Below are positions 8,934-17,501 of a stretch of 64,000 bases of DNA, in pieces. The notes below the pieces were generated by a model. The model was not told where the DNA came from. It worked only from the letters and a program-made list of their open reading frames with translations, and did no database searches. The DNA comes from Planctomycetota bacterium (GTDB taxonomy: Bacteria > Planctomycetota > Planctomycetia > Planctomycetales > Planctomycetaceae): positions 37,106-101,105 of the forward strand of contig JAFEBS010000017.1 in the NCBI GenBank assembly GCA_018242525.1, given 5' to 3'. Position 1 is the stretch's first letter; every line of letters starts with the position of its first letter. The translations under genes were made by a program, and so were the position numbers.

Positions 8934-10067
8934 ATGCAACAATGGTTGCTGGTCGGCAAGATAAGTGCCTCGGGCGAGAGTTCCAGCAAACTCATCGACC
9001 CCGTTCCGTTTCGAGTCGGGCGACGTCCCGAAGCCTCGTTGACACTGCCACGAGCCACCGTTTCCGGTTTGCACGCCGAACTGTTCACGGTCGATGATCG
9101 ACTGTTTGTGCGCGACCTGGGGAGCACCAACGGCACGTTTATCAACGGTGAACGACTGTTCGACGTGGCCGAATTGAAAGAGGATGATGTCGTTCAGTTT
9201 GCGGACCTGGCCTTGCGGATCATGGCTTCGACAACCTGCAGCGATTCGCACACGATGCCCGAAGATTTCTGTGATCATGCCCTGGCCCGCGTCCAGTTCG
9301 ACAAGCTGATTCGCGAAGAAATTGTCACGCCCTATTTTCAACCAATCATTGATCTGCAAACGGGGGCCACCAAGGCGTTTGAAGTGCTGGCCCGCAGCAG
9401 GCTGATCGGGCTGGAAACGCCCGGTCGAATGTTCGCTGCCGCGGCCGACCTGCAGATGGAAGCCCGGCTCAGCGATCTGATGCGACGCAAGGGGATCGAG
9501 GTCAGCCAGCAGTTCTTTGAGATTCCGCCGGTCTACTTGAATACTCACCCGGCTGAGTTCGAGAACGACGCGGCGTGGGATTGGATCCGGCAATTGCGCG
9601 AGATGGCACCGAATCAAAAAATCGTCATCGAAGTCCACGAAGCGGCAGTCACCGATACGATCGGTGTCGCCCGGTTCCGGGCGACCTTGCGCGATTACGA
9701 GATCGGTCTGGCGTTCGACGATTTCGGAGCGGGTCAGGCCCGGCTGGCCGAACTGGCCGCCGTCCGCCCCGACTGCCTGAAGTTCGACCGCAGCATGATC
9801 ACCGGCCTGGACCAGGCGGACACCTCGCGCCAGCGATTCGTCCGCTGCCTGATCGACGCCATCCGCGACATGGGAGTCACCCCGCTGGCCGAAGGCGTGG
9901 AAACACTCGGCGAACAGCAGATCTGCACGGAACTTGGATTCCAGATGGCTCAGGGTTATCACTTGGGGATGCCCAAGCCGATCGACACCTATCGCGACTG
10001 GTCGTCGTCACCAACCCTGCCCGAATTCGTCCTGCCGATGTCCTGTGGCGACGCCGTGTCGTCGTGA
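8934..10067 (+). CDS. FHA-EAL protein, predicted c-di-GMP phosphodiesterase
   Basis: The protein has 377 residues and is cytoplasmic. The N-terminal FHA domain (about 22-95) has VGRRPEASLTLP, TVSGLHAEL and LGSTNGTFING, so it should bind a phosphothreonine partner. The EAL domain (about 120-365) keeps the metal and catalytic positions: FEVLAR (in place of EALLR), NTHP, IEVHE, DDFGAG, LKFDRS and AEGVET, followed by AQGYHLG. It should therefore hydrolyse cyclic di-GMP. Coupling to FHA suggests control by a Ser/Thr kinase, possibly the one encoded just upstream on the other strand. The start is ATG 8934. It converges on nrnA. Confidence 0.9.
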   Translation: MQQWLLVGKISASGESSSKLIDPVPFRVGRRPEASLTLPRATVSGLHAELFTVDDRLFVRDLGSTNGTFINGERLFDVAELKEDDVVQFADLALRIMASTTCSDSHTMPEDFCDHALARVQFDKLIREEIVTPYFQPIIDLQTGATKAFEVLARSRLIGLETPGRMFAAAADLQMEARLSDLMRRKGIEVSQQFFEIPPVYLNTHPAEFENDAAWDWIRQLREMAPNQKIVIEVHEAAVTDTIGVARFRATLRDYEIGLAFDDFGAGQARLAELAAVRPDCLKFDRSMITGLDQADTSRQRFVRCLIDAIRDMGVTPLAEGVETLGEQQICTELGFQMAQGYHLGMPKPIDTYRDWSSSPTLPEFVLPMSCGDAVSS

Positions 10068-10117
10068 TCGAACTCTGACTGCTCGTGGGCACCGATCAGG
10101 TGGGCCCGTCTGACGAT

Positions 10118-10134
10118 CGACGCTGCCAGCGTCG
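10118..10134. repeat. Palindrome family C copy 1 (GACGCTG-CAGCGTC)
   Basis: CGACGCTGCCAGCGTCG is a 17-nt near-perfect palindrome, followed by GGTAC. It lies in the 79-nt gap between the converging FHA-EAL and nrnA genes. The same core with the same GGRTACG flank occurs at 33022-33040 and 36045-36063. It could act as a bidirectional terminator here, but there is no T tract. Confidence 0.7.
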
Positions 10135-10146
10135 GGTACAAATCCG

Positions 10147-11145
10147 CTATGCCCGCAGCGAGACCAGCGTCTCAGCCATCACCTTGCGGGCCTTTTCGAT
10201 CGATTCCGCCAGCGGCCCGGGCAGGGTTGCTCCGGCCGCCAGCCGATGCCCGCCACCCCCGAAAGTTTCGGCGATCTTCGCGACATCCAGCCCGTCGGTC
10301 CGGCTGCGGAAGCTGACTTTGACCTGCCGGCTCTGCATTTCGATGGCGATGAAAGCCCCCTTGGTTCCGGTCACCTTCAGACATTCATTGACCAGATCTT
10401 CCGTGTCGGATGATACCGCACCCGTCTCTTCGAAGTCCGACCAGGGGATCGACAGATAGGCCAGTTCACCGTCGCAATCCAGGATCATCCGGGACAGGGC
10501 GCGACCCACCAGATGAGCCCGGGCGATCGACGATTGCTCGTACAATTCGCGGAAAATGTTCGACGGCGAGGCCCCCAGTTCCATCAATCGGGCAATCCGC
10601 CGCATCGTCTGCGGGGTCACGGCCGAAAAGCGGAACCACCCGGTATCGGTCGCGATGGCGGCAAACAACGCGTTCGCGGCATCGGCCGTGAGATCGATCC
10701 CCAGGAATTGCGACAGGTCAAAGATCAGCGAGCCTGTGGCCTCGCAGGCCGTGTCTTTCAGTTCGAGAGCTCCCAGATCATCCGAACTGACATGATGATC
10801 AATGACGATCTTTTTCGCGGACGATTCCCGCATCACCTTGCCAACGTCGGACAATTGAACCCAGGAACTGGTATCGACGACAAAATGAACCTCCGCCGCC
10901 AGCACATCGGCCGCCTTGGCCCCAACCCCCAGTTGCTTGACGTCTTTCTGCGGATCCAGAAAGTACAGGTTCGCGGGGGTCGGCGACGTATTGATGATCT
11001 GGACACTTTTGCCGAGCGATTGCAGCAGCCGCGCCAACCCGATTTCGGACCCGATCGCATCCGCATCAGGCCGAACATGGCTGGAGATTACAAACCGCTG
11101 GTGGTCAGCGATGATCGGACGCAGGGGATCCCATTGAATTGTCAT
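10147..11145 (-). CDS. nrnA: DHH-family bifunctional oligoribonuclease / PAP phosphatase NrnA
   Basis: This 332-residue cytoplasmic enzyme degrades nanoRNAs (including pGpG from c-di-GMP breakdown) and 3'-phosphoadenosine 5'-phosphate. DHH motifs are in order: SSHVRPDADAIGS, VVDTSSW, IDHHVS, AAIATDTGWFRFS. The DHHA1 substrate motif FGGGGHRLAAGA is near the C terminus. Length and motif spacing fit NrnA rather than RecJ. The start is ATG 11145, preferred over a frame 14 codons longer whose extra residues are not conserved-looking. It converges with an EAL phosphodiesterase, which makes its pGpG substrate, although the two are on opposite strands. Confidence 0.92.
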   Translation of the reverse strand: MTIQWDPLRPIIADHQRFVISSHVRPDADAIGSEIGLARLLQSLGKSVQIINTSPTPANLYFLDPQKDVKQLGVGAKAADVLAAEVHFVVDTSSWVQLSDVGKVMRESSAKKIVIDHHVSSDDLGALELKDTACEATGSLIFDLSQFLGIDLTADAANALFAAIATDTGWFRFSAVTPQTMRRIARLMELGASPSNIFRELYEQSSIARAHLVGRALSRMILDCDGELAYLSIPWSDFEETGAVSSDTEDLVNECLKVTGTKGAFIAIEMQSRQVKVSFRSRTDGLDVAKIAETFGGGGHRLAAGATLPGPLAESIEKARKVMAETLVSLRA

Positions 11146-11541
11146 GAATTCATGGTGGATTCCCGGCCGGGAAAAAGCAAGTTTCAACGTCCGAAAGCGT
11201 CCGAAAGCGGATCGGCGACCGAGGAAACTGGTCTGGCCTCTCCCCCGGCGCGACAGAGCAGTTCCCGGTCGACGCTACGGAGCCGAATCAGCCGCACGTG
11301 CGGCCTCACGTCTTACCGGCAGATCAACGGTCCGACATCCCAACCACCCGTCATCGTGCATCTGCGAACACTCAAAAAAAGAGTGCATTCCGCCGGCCAG
11401 CAACCCATCACGAACCATCGATTTGACGCCGTGGCCGAAGGCCACCTTTGTCACCAGACCCGAAGTCCGTTGATTCGCGGACCGAGTACCGCTAAAAATA
11501 CGACTGTCTCGACGGACCCCAAACTCGCCGAGCAACAATTC
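11146..11541. other. Intergenic region upstream of tRNA-Ala
   Basis: This 396-nt gap presumably holds the nrnA promoter (leftward) and the tRNA promoter (rightward). I see no gene or strong repeat in it beyond a short tandem CGTCCGAAAG at about 11189-11207. Confidence 0.45.
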
Positions 11542-11614
11542 GGGGCGGTAGCTCAGTTGGGAGAGCGCTGCGTTCGCAATGCAGAGGTCGAGGGTTCAAC
11601 TCCCTTCCGCTCCA
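11542..11614 (+). tRNA. tRNA-Ala (anticodon CGC)
   Basis: A full cloverleaf can be drawn. Acceptor stem GGGGCGG pairs with CCGCTCC (one G-T pair), with discriminator A at 11614. The D stem is GCTC/GAGC. The anticodon stem is CTGCG/TGCAG with loop TTCGCAA, so the anticodon is CGC (11575-11577), reading GCG alanine codons. The T stem is GAGGG/CCCTT with loop TTCAACT. CCA is not encoded. It is flanked downstream by a hairpin and an integrase remnant, so this tRNA gene was probably used as an integration site. Confidence 0.95.
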
Positions 11615-11618
11615 CTGG

Positions 11619-11657
11619 AAAAGCCTTGCTCGCAAACACTGTGGGCAAGGCTTTTTC
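11619..11657 (+). terminator. Hairpin terminator after tRNA-Ala
   Basis: AAAAGCCTTGC (11619-11629) pairs with GCAAGGCTTTT (11645-11655) around a 15-nt loop and runs into TTTTTC. This is a classic rho-independent terminator for the rightward tRNA transcript. Its distal arm overlaps the end of the integrase remnant. Confidence 0.75.
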
Positions 11658-11862
11658 ATCAGCGGCATTCAGAATGACAGATGGCATGGGACCGTCGAGA
11701 TCAAGTTGACCAACCGTCAACGATGCAAATTCGCCGTTCCGTAGTCCGATCAGAGCAAGCGTCTTGTAACTCGGCGAGCGGTCGCCATCTTCCCACTTGC
11801 AGCAGCTTAACGAGTTCCGCTTCGGTCATGAGACGCACATCAGCCCAAAGTTTCACGTCTGG
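11653..11862 (-). pseudogene. Tyrosine recombinase (integrase) remnant next to tRNA-Ala
   Basis: Read leftwards, the DNA encodes VRLMTEAELVKLLQVGRWRP, which matches the start of an integrase catalytic domain. It then shifts frame near 11760 into TLALIGLRNGEFASLTVGQL, continuing DLDGPMPSVILNAADEK. GLR-GE-ASLT is the box-I arginine region of phage-type tyrosine integrases, and the wording is very close to integrases common in planctomycete genomes. Box II (HxxR) and the tyrosine are missing, and the frame is broken, so the gene is dead. The fragment ends about 39 nt from the tRNA 3' end, the usual place for an integrase. Confidence 0.72.
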
Positions 11863-11909
11863 AGTTACACTCCAAACGGGAGTATTGGCGGCATGGGGAC
11901 TCGCACATC

Positions 11910-12158
11910 ATGAGCCGTGAGATCTTTCTAGACAACAATGCGACTACTCAGCCATTACCGGAGGTGACTGCGGCAGTCATGGCGGTGATGTCGGACTGCT
12001 TCGGAAATGCCTCGAGCGCCAACCGAACAGGAGAGAGAGCGCGGCGTTTGTTGCACGGTGCGCGTGAATCTACCGCTCAGCTCATTAACGCCATCCCTCA
12101 CTCGATCAGCTTTACTTCCGGTGCCACGGAGGCCAAAAACCTTGGTGACCCTTGGTGA
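11910..12158 (+). pseudogene. Truncated cysteine desulfurase (NifS/IscS family) fragment
   Basis: The 82 codons match the N terminus of a PLP-dependent cysteine desulfurase: IFLDNNATTQPLPEV, CFGNASSANRTGERARRLL and SFTSGATEAKNL. Normal enzymes are about 380-400 residues and continue with the catalytic His, Lys and Cys regions, none of which are present. Homology ends at a direct repeat CTTGGTGAC (12141-12149 and 12151-12159), which may mark a deletion joint. It lies beside the integrase remnant, so it is probably cargo of a lost element. Desulfurases are cargo of DNA phosphorothioation islands, but nothing else here supports that. Confidence 0.7.
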
Positions 12159-12277
12159 CGTCCTGAACCGCCAGATGTGAGGCGAACAGCACAATGGTTA
12201 CTATCGTCCACACGCAACTGCGGAGTCGCCGTCGATCACTGCCGGTTTCTACAACAGGGACAGCGTTCGGGGATCGA

Positions 12278-13354
12278 TCACTTCCGCCAGACACGCACCC
12301 GGTGGTTCTCGCTGTCGCCAATGTAAACAGAACCATCCCGATCGACGAACACGCCGTGCGGGCGAGCCAACTGGCAGTTTCGGGGATCGCCGCCGTCCGG
12401 TCCGTCACCCCTTTTGCCATTGCCGACGAGCAGTTCGACGGTTCCTTTTTTTACATCGATATAGCGGATCGAGTGTGATTCGGTGTCGGCCAGGTAGACG
12501 TTTCCTGCGGTATCCAGCCCCACGCATTTCGGGCCGGCGAGAGTCGCGGCCAGTGCCGGCCCGCCATTTCCCGTGAAGCCCGATTTGCCGGTCCCCGCGA
12601 TCCGTTTCAAGGTGTTGGACTGGGGATCCAGCAACAGCACGGCGTTGCCTTCACGCAGGGCCAGCCAGCACTTGCCATCGGGAGTGAATGCCATCGCCCG
12701 TGGTCCGTTCAAGGCTGCTCCCGTGATGGGCGAACCGTCCACCGCCGTCTTTTTTTCACCGGTCCCCGACCAGGTGTTGATCTGCCCCGTCTGCATGTCG
12801 ATCCTGCGGATGCGGTGGTTGCTGATGTCGCAGATGTACAGATTGCCCGCAGCATCAAACGCCAGGCTGTGCGGCTGGTTGAATGTGGCTTTGGTGGCGG
12901 GTCCGCCGTCACCGCTGAATCCCGCCTTGCCGGTCCCGGCAATGGTTGTGATGACACCGGACGTGGCATCGACCCGGCGTACGCAGTGATTCCCCAGTTC
13001 GACAAAGTACAGGTTTCGCCCCTCGTCCCAGGCCATCTCGTACGGCATATTCAGCGAGGCTTTGGTGGCCGGCCCCCCATCACCCGCGTAGCCGGATTTG
13101 TCGCTGCCAGCGAAGGTCTCGATCTTGCCATCGGCACCGACGCGTCGAATGCGATGGTTGTCCATGTCGCACAAGTAGAGCCATCCGTCCGGTCCCCGCG
13201 CCACGGCGTACACATTGTTGATCTGTGCCGCCGTCGCCGGCCCGCCGTCACCGGAAAACCCCTTGACGCCGGTCCCCACGACGGTGGTGACCGTCTCGGC
13301 CTGCACGCAGGTCGCTGAAAGTGCAACGAGGACGCTTAGAAAGGACCTGGTCAT
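12278..13354 (-). CDS. Secreted NHL-repeat beta-propeller protein
   Basis: The protein has 358 residues. A signal peptide (MTRSFLSVLVALSATCVQA) is followed by about six NHL blades. Several contain the recurring segment GTGxxGFSGDGGPAT, then a phrase of the type LAFDAAGNLYICDISNHRIRRI. The fold is a beta propeller outside the cytoplasmic membrane. No catalytic residues are apparent, so a binding or scaffold role is likely. The start is ATG 13354, which has GGAG upstream; a frame 11 codons longer lacks a good site. It lies 29 nt downstream of the 142-residue secreted protein and is probably co-transcribed with it. Confidence 0.85.
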   Translation of the reverse strand: MTRSFLSVLVALSATCVQAETVTTVVGTGVKGFSGDGGPATAAQINNVYAVARGPDGWLYLCDMDNHRIRRVGADGKIETFAGSDKSGYAGDGGPATKASLNMPYEMAWDEGRNLYFVELGNHCVRRVDATSGVITTIAGTGKAGFSGDGGPATKATFNQPHSLAFDAAGNLYICDISNHRIRRIDMQTGQINTWSGTGEKKTAVDGSPITGAALNGPRAMAFTPDGKCWLALREGNAVLLLDPQSNTLKRIAGTGKSGFTGNGGPALAATLAGPKCVGLDTAGNVYLADTESHSIRYIDVKKGTVELLVGNGKRGDGPDGGDPRNCQLARPHGVFVDRDGSVYIGDSENHRVRVWRK

Positions 13355-13383
13355 GACGTTTCTTCTCCGGTGGTCGTTGAAGT

Positions 13384-13812
13384 TCACCTCTGATCGGGGG
13401 GCAGGGGCACCCCTTCATTGAGCAGGCGGATTTCGGCTTCCAGGCGATGATAGGTGGCGGCATCCGCATCGGCTTGCCGCGCCTGTCCAGATTTGGCGTA
13501 AGCAATAGCCGTTCGCTCCTGCCCCCGCACGCGTTCAAAATGACTCTGAAAGGCTTTTGTCCGGTCTTCCTTCGTGGCTGCCAGCGCCAGATCCGCTTCC
13601 AGCCATCGCTCGGACCAGCCGAACAACTCGGCCGGATGAAGTTGTCCCGCCTGGAACTGACTCAGATTCTGCTGATAAACTTTCCGAGCGGTCTCTTGCC
13701 GCTTCTCCAGCAATTCTCGGGAAACGGAAGACCCTGCTGGATTCAAATCCGCGAACACAAGCGCTGTCCCGAAAAGGACGACGGTCACGACAAACAGGCG
13801 GGATCGAATCAT
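13384..13812 (-). CDS. Small secreted helical protein, unknown function
   Basis: The protein has 142 residues. The N-terminal signal segment (MIRSRLFVVTVVLFGTALVFA) should direct export. The rest is charged and helical, rich in Glu, Arg, Ala and Gln (LLEKRQETARKVYQQNLSQF; FGWSERWLEADLALA), with no cysteines. The start is ATG 13812, with AAGGAG about 7 nt upstream; the longer frame to 13974 adds residues that do not look like protein. It is the first gene of a pair with the NHL protein. I do not recognise a family. Confidence 0.75.
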   Translation of the reverse strand: MIRSRLFVVTVVLFGTALVFADLNPAGSSVSRELLEKRQETARKVYQQNLSQFQAGQLHPAELFGWSERWLEADLALAATKEDRTKAFQSHFERVRGQERTAIAYAKSGQARQADADAATYHRLEAEIRLLNEGVPLPPDQR

Positions 13813-13985
13813 CGCGTGCTCCTTGAAGGCGGTTCGCGCGGGACGGCTGAAACTCCACTCGACGATGTTTGCAGCCATCGCGACTTTGGTCGCTGGTGAA
13901 TTGACCAGGGCGCGAAGTATGGTCCATCCCACGTGATGATTCAAGAACTTCCTTGCGGCAAACACAGCCACCAAAGTGAAGACTG

Positions 13986-16316
13986 TCAGCGAAGATCAAC
14001 TCGTTGAAAAACCCAGACCTTCACAAAGTCCAGCAGGACAGCGCAGCTCAACACCAGTAGAAACAATCCGATGACAAGACTCGGACTGATCGGGGCCATC
14101 AGGATTCCCAGGCCGGCCAGCAGACTGGCGACCAGGACCGCACCTGCCGAAGTCAGCAGCAACCAGTGGCCAGGCTGCGAACTCCAGAAGTGATTTCGTT
14201 CACGCACCAGGTAGACCGTCGCCTGGCCCGTGAAGACCAGCGCCAGGAAGACCAGTGTCTGCAAATGAGCGAGATCGAAACCAAATGTGTCCCGCCCCAC
14301 GAAGAAGACTGCGAAGGTCAGCAGCAGCCAGGCGGATGCAATGACCGCGGCCCCCGACATCAACTGCGGGATGCGCCAGCGATCGGGTGTGCGCGAGAAT
14401 GTGACTCGATCCGCCGACAGGGACATCGTCACGAAGTCGTTGACGAACAACAGCAGCAGAACCATCCGGGGAGTCGTCACGAATACTCCGGTGATTAGCA
14501 GGCCGAGACTTAGCAACAGGGCGATTTGAAACGTCTTGATCATCTTGTTCAGCAGGTAGGTCAGCATGCGCCGGTGAATGCGACGGCCTGTCTCAACCGC
14601 AGCCACGACATCGCTCAGGCCGGGTTGGGTGAGAACGAGGGCGGCGGCCGCCTTGGCCACATCGGCGGCGTTCGCCACGGCGATGCCGACCTCCGCCTGT
14701 TTCAGGGCCGGGGCGTCGTTGACTCCGTCGCCGGTCATGCCCACGATGTACCCGGCCTGCTGAAATGCCTCGACCAAACGGTACTTGTCTTCCGGAAAGA
14801 CGCCGGCAAACACGGAACATGTCAGGTGCGCGCTGATGTCCGCCGCGCGCAACCCGTCCGGAGGACAAATGCCGCCATTGATCCCCACCTGACTGGCAAT
14901 GGCCTGCGCCGTCGCCGGTCCGTCGCCGGTGACCATGACCACACGAACTCCCAACGCGGCTAATCCCTGCAGCACAGTCTGAGAGTCCTCGCGCGGCGGA
15001 TCTTTCAGGGCGATCAGGCCCACCAGGTGCAGTTCCCCGGCAGACCCCGACGCCACAGCCAGCACACGGCACCCCTGACTTGCCAGTTGGTCCACGTCCT
15101 CACCTGGAATGTGTTTGCCGATTGTCAAAGCCTCCACAATCGCGGGAGCGCCCTTGATGACATGCAGCGTGTTGCCGTCCTGCACAACCACAGCTTCCGA
15201 GCGTTTCGTGCTGGGGTCGAACGGGTGAAACTGGATGCGTTCAGTTGAAGGGGCGATGAGATCCCGTTGTCTGGCTGCACTCAGAATGGCGAGATCAATC
15301 GGATCTTGAGTCGATTCCTCGCACGCCAGAGCGGCCAGCCGAAGCAGGTCCTCCTGCGAATGAGGTGGAATAGCCTGCAAGTCCGACACGCACAATAGAT
15401 TGCTGGTGATGGTTCCGGTCTTGTCGCAGCAGAGCACATCCATGGCCGCGGCTTCTTCGACGGCCGACAACCGTGTCACCAGGACCCCACGTTTCGCCAG
15501 TTCCAGTGAGCCCAGTGCGCTGGCCAGCGTGGACGTGGCGGGCAATGCCACGGGAACCGACGCCACCAGCAGGATCAGGGCGAACGGGACAATCTCGAAC
15601 AGGGGGATGCCACCGACGAGCGCGTAGACCAGGATCGCCGCCACCAGGAACAGGTCGATGACGACGAGATACCGGACGATCGTGAAAATCAGCGTCTCCA
15701 GATGACTGGGGGCCGCGGCCGTCTTGATCAGCGAAGCCGTCTTGCCAAAAAACGTGTGCAGTCCTGTCGCCGTGACTTCCCCCGTGGCTTCGCCGCGCCG
15801 AACGATACTTCCGGCAAAGGCCTGCTGCCCAGGTTCGACTTCCTTCGGCATGGACTCGCCGGTCAGCGATGATTGATCGACCAGCACCTGCCCCTCGTAC
15901 AGTCGCAGGTCGGCCGGCACGAAGTCGCCGACTCGCACACGAACGACATCCCCCGGCACCAGGTTTTCCGCCAGAATCAATTGCCATTGACCGTCCCGCA
16001 GCACTCGTACCTGAATCGCAAGTCGTTGACGCAGCAGCGCCAATGCGCTGCTCGCTCGACCCTCCTGGAGAAAGCTGAGCAGCGCATTCAAGACCAGCAG
16101 ACCGGCAATAATCATCCCCTGCGTGACCTTGCCGAGTGCCAGTTCGATCACGAGGGTCACTTCCAGCATCCACGGAACAGGCGACCAGAATTTCCTCAAC
16201 AGCAGCAGAAACGGTCGGGGACGTTCCTCCGGAACAGCGTTGACACCGTACTGAGCAATCCGTTCCCGGGCCTGGGCAGTACTCAAGCCAACGTTTGCAC
16301 TGGAATTGGCGGTCAT
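13986..16316 (-). CDS. P-type ATPase, plasma-membrane proton-efflux (P3A) type
   Basis: This 776-residue integral membrane pump keeps all the P-type hallmarks: actuator TGES (152-155), PVALPA in the ion-binding helix (255-260), phosphorylation site CDKTGTIT with Asp298, MVTGDGPAT, and the hinge GMTGDGVNDAPALKQAEVGIAV, which ends in a run typical of the family. The short N terminus without metal-binding cysteines, the PVALPA sequence (not CPC) and the length point to the H+-exporting class rather than heavy-metal or Ca2+ pumps. About eight to ten transmembrane helices are predicted. The transported ion is inferred from family resemblance. The start is ATG 16316, without a clear ribosome site. 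It appears monocistronic. Confidence 0.88.
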   Translation of the reverse strand: MTANSSANVGLSTAQARERIAQYGVNAVPEERPRPFLLLLRKFWSPVPWMLEVTLVIELALGKVTQGMIIAGLLVLNALLSFLQEGRASSALALLRQRLAIQVRVLRDGQWQLILAENLVPGDVVRVRVGDFVPADLRLYEGQVLVDQSSLTGESMPKEVEPGQQAFAGSIVRRGEATGEVTATGLHTFFGKTASLIKTAAAPSHLETLIFTIVRYLVVIDLFLVAAILVYALVGGIPLFEIVPFALILLVASVPVALPATSTLASALGSLELAKRGVLVTRLSAVEEAAAMDVLCCDKTGTITSNLLCVSDLQAIPPHSQEDLLRLAALACEESTQDPIDLAILSAARQRDLIAPSTERIQFHPFDPSTKRSEAVVVQDGNTLHVIKGAPAIVEALTIGKHIPGEDVDQLASQGCRVLAVASGSAGELHLVGLIALKDPPREDSQTVLQGLAALGVRVVMVTGDGPATAQAIASQVGINGGICPPDGLRAADISAHLTCSVFAGVFPEDKYRLVEAFQQAGYIVGMTGDGVNDAPALKQAEVGIAVANAADVAKAAAALVLTQPGLSDVVAAVETGRRIHRRMLTYLLNKMIKTFQIALLLSLGLLITGVFVTTPRMVLLLLFVNDFVTMSLSADRVTFSRTPDRWRIPQLMSGAAVIASAWLLLTFAVFFVGRDTFGFDLAHLQTLVFLALVFTGQATVYLVRERNHFWSSQPGHWLLLTSAGAVLVASLLAGLGILMAPISPSLVIGLFLLVLSCAVLLDFVKVWVFQRVDLR

Positions 16317-16510
16317 GGTGAGGAGACTTCCGTTTTATTCAGGGACGTCCGAGGTGGAAATACGTGCTAAGTTCCAGGAAGAAAACGAACCAGTGGAAAC
16401 TGGGGGCTTGTGCTATGCAGGATGTTTAGGCAGTATGTTATGAATAAATGGAGTTTGCGGCTGTTCGTGATACGGGTTTCGTAGAAAGTCTCAAGCAGAA
16501 AGTCTCACCC

Positions 16511-17152
16511 ATGATTCGAAAACTCTTCTCAGGTCTGTTCGTCGCGGTGTTTGCTCTGGCGGTTTCTCAGGTCGCCAGCGCTCAGATGTACGGCGGTTAT
16601 GCTGGCTCGGGGTACAATCCAGGGTACAGCAACGCCATGTATGGTTCGTCGATCTACAGTGCATCAGGAAGTTACGGCGGATATGGCGGCTACGGAATGG
16701 CTGCACCGGTTTCGTTCCATTCATACGGTTACGGCGGATCCTATCTGTCGGCAGGTTACGGTGGCTGTGGAAGCTGCGGCGTTCCTGCGTGCGCTCCCGT
16801 CCGACGCTGTGGATTGTTCGGCGGTGGGTTGTTCGGCCATCGTTCGTTCGGCTGCTGCGGTATCTCAAGCTGTTGCAGTGGTGCAAGTTACGGTGGTTAT
16901 GGTCTCGGCTGCTGCAATACTGGCTGTTACTCCGGGTGCGGCACCCGTCACTGGGGTTGTCGTCGTCCTGTCAGTTCGTGCTGCACATCAATCTCGTGCT
17001 GCACCGTGGCGGCACCGTCGTGCTGCGCCCCGGCACAGAATACCTCGGGCGGAATGATGGTCCAACCGCAACCGACAACTCCCACACCCGTGGCACCGAC
17101 CCCTGATCCGACGCCCGCTCCGCCTCCTGCAGAGCCAAAGCCGGCCACGTAA
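16511..17152 (+). CDS. Secreted Gly/Tyr/Ser/Cys-rich low-complexity protein
   Basis: The protein has 213 residues. A signal peptide (MIRKLFSGLFVAVFALAVSQ, ending VASA) is followed by GGYGGYG-type repeats, then about 24 cysteines, many as CC or CGxC pairs (CCGISSCCSG, SCCTSISCC). It ends in a Pro/Thr/Pro-Ala tail (TTPTPVAPTPDPTPAPPPAE). The composition suggests a disulfide-crosslinked envelope or surface structural protein, which is inference. Planctomycetes are known for cysteine-rich cell-wall proteins. The start is ATG 16511. A strong terminator follows at 17212. Confidence 0.75.
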   Translation: MIRKLFSGLFVAVFALAVSQVASAQMYGGYAGSGYNPGYSNAMYGSSIYSASGSYGGYGGYGMAAPVSFHSYGYGGSYLSAGYGGCGSCGVPACAPVRRCGLFGGGLFGHRSFGCCGISSCCSGASYGGYGLGCCNTGCYSGCGTRHWGCRRPVSSCCTSISCCTVAAPSCCAPAQNTSGGMMVQPQPTTPTPVAPTPDPTPAPPPAEPKPAT

Positions 17153-17211
17153 GCAGCGCCGGTAATCGGGTTTCGACCCGCTTTCGAGTGTCACCAGACT
17201 GGCAATGACCT

Positions 17212-17254
17212 GTGAGCCCGCGCGGCAAATGACCGCGCGGGCTCACTTTCATTT
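17212..17254 (+). terminator. Strong hairpin terminator after the Cys-rich gene
   Basis: GTGAGCCCGCGCGG (17212-17225) pairs perfectly with 17233-17246 around a 7-nt loop, followed by TTTCATTT. It lies 60 nt after the stop of the secreted Cys-rich gene. Confidence 0.85.
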
Positions 17255-17501
17255 AATCCCGACCGGACATGCCAAACACGCGAAAATGGCCAATTGTTAT
17301 CACCGACTTTACGGGTCGGGTAGACTTTACCGGAAAGTCGTTAAAAATCAGTTGTGCACGATATGAAGGCCGAAACCCGACTCATTTCCACAGCCATCTG
17401 GTTCGATTTGAAGGTTCGCGTCTGGAATCGCACTTGCCACTTCGTCGAGATCATGACCGCAAATGCGATGAACTCACAAAACAATGATCAGGAAGATCTA
17501 G

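Noticed and set aside
11910..12158. DNA phosphorothioation (dnd) island
   Set aside because: A cysteine desulfurase fragment alone is not enough. No dndB-E or restriction genes are present in the window.
12159..12277. Continuation of the cysteine desulfurase in another frame
   Set aside because: A short MVTIVH-like stretch at 12194 weakly recalls the VTTxVEH region of desulfurases, but there are no further matching residues, so it was not joined to the pseudogene.
17304..17340. CGACTTT...AAAGTCG inverted repeat upstream of the porin
   Set aside because: A Pho-box-like operator for a phosphate porin was considered. The arms are only 7 nt and the spacing does not match known Pho boxes, so it is not reported as a regulatory site.
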